A stretch of 5,211 nucleotides of DNA from Modestobacter sp. GTDB taxonomy: Bacteria; Actinomycetota; Actinomycetes; Mycobacteriales; Geodermatophilaceae. The stretch spans positions 1 through 5,211 of the forward strand of contig JAOPVN010000373.1 of the NCBI GenBank assembly GCA_025966175.1. Reading direction: 5' to 3'. Position 1 is the stretch's first letter. Every line of letters starts with the position of its first letter. The notes below the pieces were generated by a model that saw only the letters and a list, made by a program, of their open reading frames with translations, was not told where the DNA came from and made no database searches. This document shows, piece by piece, positions 1 through 4,964 of this stretch. A program made the translations under genes and the position numbers.

Positions 1-1
1 C

Positions 2-229
2 GTCATCTCCACCGCCTGCCCGTTCTGCATCACGATGCTGTCGGACGCGCTGAACACGAAGAAGCAGAACGGCGAGGCCAAGGACCACGTCGAGGTCCTC
101 GACGTCAGCCAGATCCTGCTCCGCTCGATGGCGTCGGTCGGCGCCCCGGGCGCGGAGTCCGGCCCCGAGGTCGGCACCGAGCCCGACGACCCGGCCGGCA
201 CCGGTTCGCCGGCCACCCAGCACGACTGA
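2..229 (+). CDS. Fe-S oxidoreductase (CCG-domain, heterodisulfide-reductase-like), C-terminal end only
   Basis: Only the last 75 codons are in the window; the frame is open from base 2 and stops with TGA at 227-229. The visible part begins VISTACPFCITMLSDAL, followed by a stretch containing EVLDVSQILLRSMA. The closely spaced cysteines in ACPFC, followed by a helix and an 'EVLDV.QLLL' segment, match the end of the second cysteine-rich CCG domain of membrane-associated Fe-S oxidoreductases (heterodisulfide reductase subunit D/GlpC-like). In that family such cysteines bind an iron-sulfur cluster, and actinobacterial members usually carry N-terminal membrane segments and ferredoxin-type clusters, which lie outside this window. 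The last 30 or so residues are a low-complexity Gly/Pro/Glu/Asp/Ala tail, common at actinobacterial C-termini. The electron donor and acceptor are unknown. The stop codon abuts a 58-bp hairpin repeat that probably ends the transcript. Confidence 0.8.
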   Translation, partial: VISTACPFCITMLSDALNTKKQNGEAKDHVEVLDVSQILLRSMASVGAPGAESGPEVGTEPDDPAGTGSPATQHD

Positions 230-286
230 AGGACCCCGTTGCCCCCCGCCACTCGCACGCTCGCGGCGGGCCCCTGCAACGGGGCC
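229..286 (+). repeat. 58-bp intergenic hairpin repeat, copy A (probable 3'-end/terminator element)
   Basis: Begins at the last base of the upstream stop codon. It has two nested stems. The outer stem is CCCCGTTGC (234-242) with GCAACGGGG (276-284), 9 bp. The inner stem is CCCGCC (245-250) with GGCGGG (265-270), 6 bp. The loop (251-264) contains CTCGC twice. No T-run follows, so if it is a terminator it is the U-tract-lacking type often proposed for actinobacteria. It aligns without gaps to 906-963 at 48 of 58 positions, and three of the differences are compensated pairs, which shows the fold is maintained. The strand given is that of the upstream gene. It could instead be a REP-like or mRNA 3'-protecting element. 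Confidence 0.85.
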
Positions 287-291
287 GAAGG

Positions 292-297
292 CACACT
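292..297 (+). promoter_or_regulatory. Candidate -10 box (CACACT), leaderless arrangement
   Basis: CACACT lies exactly 6 nt before the ATG at 304. It keeps the A at position 2 and T at position 6 of TANNNT, with C instead of T at position 1. The spacing is the same as at four other candidate start sites here, so the transcript would begin at or next to the ATG. A G-run at 298-302 could alternatively serve as a weak ribosome binding site. No clear -35 is visible, since the copy A hairpin fills the region upstream. Confidence 0.4.
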
Positions 298-303
298 GGG
301 GGC

Positions 304-345
304 ATGACGCAGCAGCAGGACACCGCGGACGCCGTCCGGAGATGA
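304..345 (+). CDS. Possible 13-codon leader ORF coupled to the next gene
   Basis: ATG at 304 opens a 13-residue frame, MTQQQDTADAVRR, ending in TGA at 343-345. That TGA overlaps the ATG of the next gene (ATGA at 342-345), the classical arrangement for translational coupling. The ATG is 6 nt after the candidate -10 box CACACT, so it could be the 5' end of a leaderless mRNA. The downstream gene's own ATG has only CGGAG directly touching it, too close for a normal Shine-Dalgarno site, so re-initiation from this ORF is a reasonable way to start it. Alternatives are a chance frame, or the true N-terminus of the next gene cut off by a one-base indel. Confidence 0.3.
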   Translation: MTQQQDTADAVRR

Positions 346-902
346 GCTTCATCTTCGGCGGCGTCCGCGGTCGTGAGGACCCCGAACTCACCGCCGGCAA
401 CCGCCGTACCCGGCTGCACTACGCCCGCGACGTCAACGACGAGCGCGCGCTCGCCGACGACCGGCCGACGATCCGCCGCAGCCGCAACTGGACGTGGCTG
501 GTCGTCACGGTCGTGGTGATGGCGGTGCTCGGATTCGTCGGCGGCCGGGGGGCCGAGGAGGTACCGATCACCGCGGACTGCAGCACGCCGGGGATCGCCG
601 TCGCCAGCAGCGCGGTCACCGCAGGCCAGGCGCTGCGCTTCCGGCTGACCGGCCCGGGCGACGCCGACTACGTCGTGACGCTGGACGGCGCAGCGGTGCG
701 CGGGGACGCCGGCAGCACGGTGACCTACACCCCGACCCCGGCCGGGCCGGCGGTGCGGCTGCAGCAGTGCCTGAGCCCCACCCTGCTGCTGGCCGCTCCG
801 GCCGGGGACGGGCCGCACGAGCTGGCGATGCTCCGGCTGGCCGCGGACGGCACCACCAGGCAGGTCGCCGCGGTCACCGTGACCGTGAGCGGGACCCGGT
901 AG
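342..902 (+). CDS. Single-pass membrane-anchored protein of unknown function
   Basis: 186 residues; I do not recognise a named family. Residues 1-48 are polar and rich in Arg/Asp, a probable cytoplasmic tail. Residues 49-68 (from NWTWLVVTVVVMAVLGFVGG) form one transmembrane helix preceded by basic residues (RRSR), so the N-terminus is predicted inside. The remainder is predicted outside: a beta-rich, Thr/Val-rich domain with exactly two cysteines, Cys80 (ITADCSTPG) and Cys143 (LQQCLSP), which could form a disulfide. The segments LTGPGDADYVVTLDGAAVRG and STVTYTPTPAGP read like strands of an immunoglobulin-like or similar beta-sandwich, but this is only an impression. The start is uncertain: the ATG at 342 has CGGAG immediately adjacent, and it overlaps the stop of a small upstream frame. 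The gene stands between two copies of the hairpin repeat, so it is probably its own transcription unit. Confidence 0.75.
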   Translation: MSFIFGGVRGREDPELTAGNRRTRLHYARDVNDERALADDRPTIRRSRNWTWLVVTVVVMAVLGFVGGRGAEEVPITADCSTPGIAVASSAVTAGQALRFRLTGPGDADYVVTLDGAAVRGDAGSTVTYTPTPAGPAVRLQQCLSPTLLLAAPAGDGPHELAMLRLAADGTTRQVAAVTVTVSGTR

Positions 903-905
903 CGG

Positions 906-963
906 AAGGACCCCCCTGCCCCCCACCACTCGCAGGCTCGCGGTGGGACCCTGCAGGGCCGCC
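906..963 (+). repeat. 58-bp intergenic hairpin repeat, copy B
   Basis: Starts 3 nt after the stop codon (TAG, 900-902) of the unknown membrane protein gene and aligns base for base with 229-286 (offset 677, 48/58 identical). The outer stem is CCCTGC (914-919) with GCAGGG (953-958), plus an isolated 911:961 pair across two C:C mismatches. The inner stem is CCCACC (922-927) with GGTGGG (942-947). Relative to copy A, pairs 238:280 (G-C to C-G), 239:279 (T-A to C-G) and 248:267 (G-C to A-T) have all changed on both sides. The loop differs at one base only. A terminator or 3' mRNA element is the likeliest role; no T-run follows. Confidence 0.85.
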
Positions 964-980
964 GCGTGCTGCTCGGACGG

Positions 981-986
981 TAGACA
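981..986 (+). promoter_or_regulatory. Candidate -10 box (TAGACA) of the DUF389 gene, leaderless arrangement
   Basis: TAGACA is followed by 6 nt and then the GTG at 993. It matches TANNNT at all but the last base, and it closely resembles the TAGACT in front of dcd. With this spacing transcription would start at the GTG. No convincing Shine-Dalgarno sequence lies before the GTG, which supports a leaderless mRNA. The -35 region would fall within or next to the 3' end of repeat copy B. Confidence 0.5.
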
Positions 987-992
987 TCTGCT

Positions 993-1958
993 GTGCTCCT
1001 CCACCTGCGCATCACGGTGCCGCCCGACCAGGTCGACGACGTCCTCGACCTGCTGGACCGCCACGTCGGCGTCGCCCACCTGGTCCACCTGCCCGGAGTG
1101 GTGCGCCGGCCGACCGGCGACCTGGTCCTCTGCGACGTCGCGCGGGAGTCGGTGGACGAGCTGGTCGACGCGCTGCAGGAACGCGGCGTCGAGGAGCACG
1201 GCGGGATCTCCATCGAGTCCGTCGACTCCGCCCTGTCGCACAGCAGTGACCGGGCGGTCCGCGAGGCACCGGGGCACGGCGGGGACGCCGTGGTGTGGGA
1301 CCAGGTCATCGACGCCGCCGAGACCGAGTCCACCCTCACCGTCACGTTCGTGACCTTCCTGACGATCGCGTCGCTGCTGGCCGCGATGGCGGTCCTCACC
1401 GACTCGGCGGTGCTCCTCATCGGCGGCATGGTGATGGGCCCGGAGTTCAGCCCTCTGGCCGGCATCGCGCTCGGCATCGCCCATCGGCGCGGCCGGCTGG
1501 TGCGGCAGTCGACCTACACGCTGGTGGTCGGGTTCGCCATCGCGACCGCGCTCACCATCGTGGCGGCGCTGCTCGTCCGGGCCGCCGGGTGGGCCACGGT
1601 GGACGACCTGCTCGGCGAGCGCCCGGAGACCGGCTTCATCACCCGGCCGGACCGGTGGTCGTTCCCCGTGGCGTTCATCGCCGGGACCGCCGGGATGCTC
1701 GCGCTGACGTCGGCGAAGTCCAGCAGCCTGGTCGGCGTCTTCATCTCCGTCACCACCGTCCCGGCCACGGCTGCCTTCGCGCTGGGCGTGGCCTTCGGGG
1801 ACTGGACCGACGCCGCCCGGTCGGCGCTGCAACTGGGGATCAACGTGCTGGGCATCCTGCTGGCCGCCCTGGTCACCGTTCAGGTGCTGCGGGCGCTGTG
1901 GCGCCGGGCCCCGCGCACCCGGCCACGGCGTCGCCGGGCGGACGCCTCCGCCGGCTGA
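993..1958 (+). CDS. DUF389 family integral membrane protein
   Basis: 321 residues. Residues 1-80 form a soluble N-terminal region (LLHLRITVPPDQVDDVLDLL, then a second beta/alpha unit ending GGISIESVDSA), consistent with the small ferredoxin-like domain seen at the start of many DUF389 proteins. From residue 116 on it is hydrophobic, with about six membrane segments near 116-135, 137-160, 174-197, 224-242, 245-268 and 282-300. The family signature is clear at 124-164: TIASLLAAMAVLTDSAVLLIGG, then MVMGPEFSPLAGIALGIA, corresponding to the usual 'dS.avviGaMliaPlmsPi.gialg'. The C-terminus is a basic tail (RRAPRTRPRRRR). The biochemical function of DUF389 is not established. The GTG start is preferred because the N-terminal domain begins at once and a -10-like box sits 6 nt upstream. 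A 61-bp gap separates it from the MFS gene; co-transcription is possible, but hairpins lie between them. Confidence 0.9.
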   Translation: MLLHLRITVPPDQVDDVLDLLDRHVGVAHLVHLPGVVRRPTGDLVLCDVARESVDELVDALQERGVEEHGGISIESVDSALSHSSDRAVREAPGHGGDAVVWDQVIDAAETESTLTVTFVTFLTIASLLAAMAVLTDSAVLLIGGMVMGPEFSPLAGIALGIAHRRGRLVRQSTYTLVVGFAIATALTIVAALLVRAAGWATVDDLLGERPETGFITRPDRWSFPVAFIAGTAGMLALTSAKSSSLVGVFISVTTVPATAAFALGVAFGDWTDAARSALQLGINVLGILLAALVTVQVLRALWRRAPRTRPRRRRADASAG

Positions 1959-1959
1959 G

Positions 1960-1975
1960 CCGCCCGCCCGGGCGG
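1960..1975 (+). terminator. Short GC hairpin after the DUF389 gene
   Basis: CCGCCC (1960-1965) pairs with GGGCGG (1970-1975) around a 4-nt loop, one base after the stop codon. An alternative register is the perfect 14-bp palindrome 1963-1976. No T-run follows. It could reduce read-through into the MFS gene, but the stem is short and entirely GC, in a background where such stems arise easily. Confidence 0.4.
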
Positions 1976-1980
1976 GTCGG

Positions 1981-2000
1981 GCACCGGCGACCGACGGTGC
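1981..2000. promoter_or_regulatory. Inverted repeat in front of the MFS gene
   Basis: GCACCG (1981-1986) and CGGTGC (1995-2000) are perfect 6-bp arms around an 8-nt spacer, ending 19 nt before the GTG start of the transporter gene. The position suits an operator for a transcription factor or a second small hairpin of the DUF389 3' end. Only one copy is visible and no regulator gene lies beside it, so neither reading is secure. Confidence 0.25.
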
Positions 2001-2019
2001 TGGAGCAGGATCAGCGGAC

Positions 2020-3318
2020 GTGACCTCCGCTCCCGCGTCGCCGGCCGCCGTCCAACGCCGGGGGCTGCTCCTGGTCGCGGTCGCGATCGTGCTGACCGCG
2101 TTCAACCTCCGGACGGCGGTCAACAGCGTCGGCCCGGTGCTGCAGGAGATCGAACACGGGCTGGGGATCTCCTCGGGGCTGGCCGGCCTCATCACCAGCA
2201 TGCCGCTGATCTGCTTCGCGGTGATCGGCTTCGCCGGGCCCCCGCTGGCCGCCCGCTTCCGGGACGGGCACGTGCTGGCGACCGCGCTGCTGGTGATGAC
2301 CCTCGGCCTGCTGGTCCGGGTCGCCGTCCCCAACGTGTGGATGTTCCTGTTCGGCACCGTGCTGACCATGGGCGGCGGAGCGCTGCTCAACGTGCTGCTG
2401 CCGGGCCTGGTCAAGAAGTGGTTCCCCGACCGGACCGGGCTGCTGGTCGGCGCCTACAGCACTGCGCTGGCGGTCGGCGGGGCGGTCGCCAGCGTCTCGA
2501 CGGCGCCGATCGCCCAGGCCGTGGGTGCCGAGGGCTGGCGCTGGGGGCTGGGCATCTGGGCGGTCTTCGCGCTGGCCGCCGCACTGCCCTGGCTGGCCGT
2601 CCCGCGGCACCCGGGCGCCTCCCGGGGCTCGCGCGCCACGGTGCGGCTGCGCGCCCTGGGCCGCAGCCGGCTGGCCTGGACGATGGCCGCTTTCTTCGGG
2701 CTGCAGGCGATCCAGGCCTACGTGATCGTCGGCTGGACCGCGCAGTACCTCCGCGACCAGGGGATGTCCGCCGCGACCGCGGGGGTGCTCGTGGGGGTGA
2801 ACGCGCTGATCGTCATCCCGCTCAACGCCGTCGTGCCGCTGGGCACCGTCCGGCCGCGTCTGCAGCGTCCGATGCTCATCGGCTTCACCTGCTGCTACGT
2901 CGCCGGGTGGACCGGGCTGCTGGTGGCCCCGCTGACGTTGAGCTGGCTGTGGGTGTCGCTGCTGGGCGCGGGCATGGGGACCTTCGCGATGATCCTGGCG
3001 CTGTTCGGGCTGCGCGGCCGGACGCCGGAGTCGGTGGGTGCGCTGTCCACCGTCGCCCAGGGCTGGGGGTACGCCCTGGCCGGGGTCGGGCCACTGCTGG
3101 TCGGTCTGCTGCGCGGGCTGACCGGCAGTTACACCGGCATGTTCGTGCTGGTCTACGTCACCGCCGGGCTGCTGCTGGCCACCGGTTGGGTGATCTGCCG
3201 CGAGCGCTACATCGACGACGAGGTGCCCGGGCTGGTCACCGGCACGCCGACGCCCGCCGATCACCCCACCGTGGAGGTGGCGGGCGCCGAGCCCGCCGTC
3301 GTCCTCCCGGAGCGCTGA
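2020..3318 (+). CDS. MFS transporter, CynX/NimT-like family
   Basis: 432 residues with about 12 hydrophobic segments, the usual size for the major facilitator superfamily. The opening helix and loop, FNLRTAVNSVGPVLQEIEHG (28-47), followed by LGISSGLAGLITSMPLICFAV (48-68), is the hallmark of the CynX/NimT branch ('NLRp..tsvgPll..i...lgls....gll.tlP'). GLVKKWFPDRTGLLVGAYS (129-147) is the conserved stretch around helix 5. A basic central loop near 195-220 separates the two six-helix halves. The C-terminal tail from about residue 393 is polar and probably cytoplasmic. Family members include the cyanate transporter CynX and the 2-nitroimidazole exporter NimT/YeaN; no cyanase or similar gene is beside this one, so neither substrate nor direction can be assigned. 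The GTG start has GGAGCAGGA (2002-2010) upstream with 9 nt spacing, a credible ribosome binding site. It is convergent with the methyltransferase gene, with 19 bp between stops. Confidence 0.88.
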   Translation: MTSAPASPAAVQRRGLLLVAVAIVLTAFNLRTAVNSVGPVLQEIEHGLGISSGLAGLITSMPLICFAVIGFAGPPLAARFRDGHVLATALLVMTLGLLVRVAVPNVWMFLFGTVLTMGGGALLNVLLPGLVKKWFPDRTGLLVGAYSTALAVGGAVASVSTAPIAQAVGAEGWRWGLGIWAVFALAAALPWLAVPRHPGASRGSRATVRLRALGRSRLAWTMAAFFGLQAIQAYVIVGWTAQYLRDQGMSAATAGVLVGVNALIVIPLNAVVPLGTVRPRLQRPMLIGFTCCYVAGWTGLLVAPLTLSWLWVSLLGAGMGTFAMILALFGLRGRTPESVGALSTVAQGWGYALAGVGPLLVGLLRGLTGSYTGMFVLVYVTAGLLLATGWVICRERYIDDEVPGLVTGTPTPADHPTVEVAGAEPAVVLPER

Positions 3319-3337
3319 AGAAGGACCATGGGGCCGC

Positions 3338-4111
3338 TCACACAGTCAGTTGCAGGGCCCGCAGCAGCTCGGTCGACCGGTCCCGCCGCACCTCGGTGGC
3401 GCGGGTGAGCAGCGCGACGGCGACGACGTAGGAGTCCCCGCCGGCCCAGCCGTGGCCGTCGGCGGTCAACCGGGCGATGTGATCGGCGACCTTGGGCTCC
3501 CGGCTGTAGGCGCCGAACTCCAGGCCCATGGCCAGGAAGTTCGCCACCCGGTAGCCCTGCTCCCCGGCCGCGGCCAGCGTGGCCGCGGGATCGGAGTAGC
3601 TGGGCAGCGCGACCAGCAGGTGCTCGAAGCCGGCCTTGAGCAGCCGCAGCACGAGGTCGTTGCCGTACCAGCCGCCCCAGAGCTCGGGCATCAGGATGTC
3701 GGCGTCGGGCGCCGGGATGTAGGGCGGGTTGGCGATGACCGTGGAGGTCCGCCCACCCGCCGGGGACTCCGCCCAGCTGAAGAAGTCACCGAGTTCGACG
3801 GTGTACCGGTCGTCGACGCCGAGGCCGGCGATGGTCTGGCGGGCGCGGGCCACCGAGGTGGGGCTGATGTCGGTGCCGTGCACGGTCAGGCCCGGGACGG
3901 CCCGGACGACGCGTGCGATGGCCTGCGCGTCGCCGCTGCCCAGCTCGGCCACGCCCTCGGTCTGCCACGGCACCACGGTGGCGTACTGGGTGAGCAGCAG
4001 CTGGACGGAGAAGGCGTAGTGCGCCGACTCCTCCGCGCAGTCGAAAAAGCCGTCCACCACGTGGTTACCGGACGACGAGGGCAGCAGAACAGCGGTGTCC
4101 CGGGGGTCCAT
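3338..4111 (-). CDS. Class I SAM-dependent methyltransferase with NPPY motif (PrmC/HemK-like core)
   Basis: 257 residues. SAM-binding motif I is VAELGSGDAQAIARV at 54-68; the acidic residue after strand 2 is Asp81 in HGTDIS; motif IV is NPPYIPAP at 128-135. NPPY is the substrate-amide or amine binding motif of N5-glutamine (PrmC/HemK) and N6-adenine methyltransferases. LWGGWYGNDLVLRLL (144-158) sits where PrmC has its 'GG..GL..' segment, so the fold is likely PrmC-like. The N-terminus (1-50) is short, with no obvious PrmC-type helical domain, and the glycine loop lacks PrmC's usual GTGSG form. It is therefore unlikely to be the release-factor methylase itself; substrate unknown (protein, nucleic acid or small molecule). 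The ATG at 4111 has a TAGGCA box 6 nt upstream, suggesting a leaderless transcript separate from dcd. Its stop lies 19 bp from the stop of the MFS gene. Confidence 0.85.
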   Translation of the reverse strand: MDPRDTAVLLPSSSGNHVVDGFFDCAEESAHYAFSVQLLLTQYATVVPWQTEGVAELGSGDAQAIARVVRAVPGLTVHGTDISPTSVARARQTIAGLGVDDRYTVELGDFFSWAESPAGGRTSTVIANPPYIPAPDADILMPELWGGWYGNDLVLRLLKAGFEHLLVALPSYSDPAATLAAAGEQGYRVANFLAMGLEFGAYSREPKVADHIARLTADGHGWAGGDSYVVAVALLTRATEVRRDRSTELLRALQLTV

Positions 4112-4117
4112 GGGGTC

Positions 4118-4123
4118 TGCCTA
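4118..4123 (-). promoter_or_regulatory. Candidate -10 box (TAGGCA) of the methyltransferase gene, inside a small palindrome
   Basis: On the minus strand TAGGCA is followed by GACCCC and then ATG, a 6-nt gap that implies a leaderless mRNA. The box lies within the inverted repeat TGGGGT-N6-ACCCCA (4111-4128), so a bound repressor or hairpin here would cover both the -10 and the start codon. A weak -35-like ATGACC lies about 15 nt further upstream. No Shine-Dalgarno sequence precedes the ATG. Confidence 0.4.
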
Positions 4124-4172
4124 CCCCAGGAAATCGCAGGTCATCCGGCGTCCGGCGACGTTCATCCCGTCG

Positions 4173-4188
4173 TATGACACAGATCACC
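4173..4188. promoter_or_regulatory. Weak CRP-family-like site upstream of the methyltransferase gene
   Basis: TATGA-N6-TCACC matches the TGTGA-N6-TCACA consensus used by CRP-family regulators (including actinobacterial Crp/GlxR) at 8 of 10 positions. Its centre is about 69 bp from the methyltransferase start, a usual distance for an activator site if that mRNA is leaderless. It overlaps the dcd stop codon. A match this good is expected about twice by chance in a random 5-kb sequence of even composition, so this is only a suggestion. Confidence 0.15.
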
Positions 4189-4801
4189 TGTCCCGGCCCG
4201 GCGGAGCGTCCTCCGGGCCGGGACGCCGCGTCTCCGCCCGGCTGAAGTTCCGGAAGGACCGCGACGGCGTCGGGCCGCGCTGGTCCTGGTAGCGGGATCC
4301 GTACACGGCCGAGCCGTACGAGTGCTCGGCGGCGGAGCTCAGCTGGAACAGGCACCGCTGACCGATCTTCATCCCCGGCCACAGCGTGATCGGCAGGTTC
4401 GCGACGTTGGAGAGCTCCAGGGTGATGTGCCCGGAGAAGCCCGGGTCGACGAAGCCGGCCGTCGAGTGGGTCAGCAGGCCCAGGCGGCCGAGGGAGGACT
4501 TCCCCTCCAGCCGGGCGGCGAGATCGTCGGGGATGCTCACCACCTCCAGCGTCGAGCCGAGCACGAACTCGCCGGGGTGCAGCACGAACGGGTCGTCACC
4601 GGCCGGCTCGACCAGGGTCGTCAGGTCGTCCTGCTGCAGCGCCGGGTCGATGTGGGTGTACCGGGCGTTGTTGAAGACCCGGAAGAACCGGTCCAGCCGG
4701 ACGTCGATGCTCGAGGGCTGCACCATCGCGGCGTCGTAGGGCGCCAGGCCCAGCCGGCCGGCGGCCAGGGCGGCCCGGATGTCGCGGTCGGACAGCAGCA
4801 T
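4184..4801 (-). CDS. dcd: dCTP deaminase (probably bifunctional dCTP deaminase/dUTPase)
   Basis: 205 residues, very close to the mycobacterial Dcd type: MLLSDRDIRAALAAGRLGL at the start, MVQPSSIDVRLDRFFRVFNN (26-45), FVLHPGEFVLGSTLE (72-86), LEGKSSLGRLGLLTHSTAGF (98-117), then FSGHITLELSNVANLPITLW (122-141). By alignment of spacing with E. coli Dcd (Ser111, Arg115, Glu138), the catalytic set is Ser102, Arg106 and Glu129, all present. The QRGPTPSRS segment (174-182) is the flexible C-terminal lid. The enzyme is a trimer that deaminates dCTP; the M. tuberculosis homologue also cleaves the dUTP to dUMP, feeding thymidylate synthesis, and that bifunctionality is inferred here from similarity. From memory the mycobacterial protein is about 190 residues; here about 15 extra C-terminal residues are encoded across a strong inverted repeat. 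The ATG has a TAGACT box 7 nt upstream, pointing to a leaderless mRNA. Confidence 0.97.
   Translation of the reverse strand: MLLSDRDIRAALAAGRLGLAPYDAAMVQPSSIDVRLDRFFRVFNNARYTHIDPALQQDDLTTLVEPAGDDPFVLHPGEFVLGSTLEVVSIPDDLAARLEGKSSLGRLGLLTHSTAGFVDPGFSGHITLELSNVANLPITLWPGMKIGQRCLFQLSSAAEHSYGSAVYGSRYQDQRGPTPSRSFRNFSRAETRRPGPEDAPPGRDR
4190..4224 (-). terminator. Terminator-like hairpin inside the last codons of dcd
   Basis: GTCCCGGCCCGG (4190-4201) pairs perfectly over 12 bp with CCGGGCCGGGAC (4213-4224) around an 11-nt loop. It covers dcd codons from about 193 to 204, ending 4 nt before the stop codon at 4184-4186. No T-run follows. Its position at the very end of the dcd transcript fits a terminator or 3' stabilising stem. 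The methyltransferase gene downstream appears to have its own promoter. Confidence 0.45.
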
Positions 4802-4808
4802 GGCGCGC

Positions 4809-4814
4809 AGTCTA
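4809..4814 (-). promoter_or_regulatory. dcd: -10 box (TAGACT) of dcd, leaderless arrangement
   Basis: Reading the minus strand, TAGACT is followed by GCGCGCC and the ATG of dcd. It matches the TANNNT consensus completely. A 7-nt gap puts the transcription start at or beside the ATG. No ribosome binding site precedes the ATG, which supports the leaderless reading. No clear TTGACA-like -35 is seen about 17 nt upstream. Confidence 0.6.
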
Positions 4815-4843
4815 GGGACCGCGACGGGCGACGTTCCTGCCGG

Positions 4844-4936
4844 TCACGGAGCCTCCGGCCCCCGCAGCCAGCGGCTGGTCCGGTCGGCGGCGTTCGGGGC
4901 GCTGGGCGCCTCGTTCTCGTCGGTGAACTGCAGCAC
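4844..4936 (-). CDS. Possible 30-codon small ORF upstream of dcd
   Basis: GTG at 4936 to TGA at 4844-4846 encodes a 30-residue peptide that begins MLQFTDENEAPSAP and ends SRWLRGPEAP. I recognise no family. All but one sense codon end in G or C, as in the real genes here, and the composition (Asp, Glu, Asn, Trp, Phe) is less Arg/Gly/Pro-skewed than the shadow frames around it. The frame stays open upstream to about 5057, but no ATG, GTG or TTG is found there, so either this GTG is the start or it is a gene remnant. AGCAGGA lies about 14 nt before the GTG, rather far for a ribosome binding site. Its stop is 42 nt before dcd. It fills much of the otherwise gene-free stretch 4802-5058. Confidence 0.3.
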   Translation of the reverse strand: MLQFTDENEAPSAPNAADRTSRWLRGPEAP

Positions 4937-4964
4937 CAGCTGCCGGGGCGTCCTGCTCTGAAGC

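Noticed and set aside
105..2414. 769-codon open frame on the minus strand
   Set aside because: It runs antisense to well-supported genes (the unknown membrane protein, DUF389, MFS) and is dominated by Arg/Gly/Pro/Ala/His, the usual product of high-GC antisense frames.
2011..3264. 417-codon open frame on the minus strand opposite the MFS gene
   Set aside because: Gln/His/Arg/Gly/Pro-rich shadow of the transporter with no domain; the plus-strand MFS protein is unmistakable.
3321..3360. Possible decayed third copy of the hairpin repeat after the MFS gene
   Set aside because: AAGGACC follows the MFS stop as in copies A and B, and TGCAGGGCC at 3351-3359 matches the right part of copy B. But the stems and conserved loop are absent, and the right part is methyltransferase coding sequence.
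4779..4961. Plus-strand 60-codon frame ending 3 nt before the large hairpin
   Set aside because: Tempting because the hairpin would be its terminator, but it overlaps the start and promoter of dcd, and its Ser/Arg/Gly composition and third-position pattern look non-coding compared with the minus-strand small frame.
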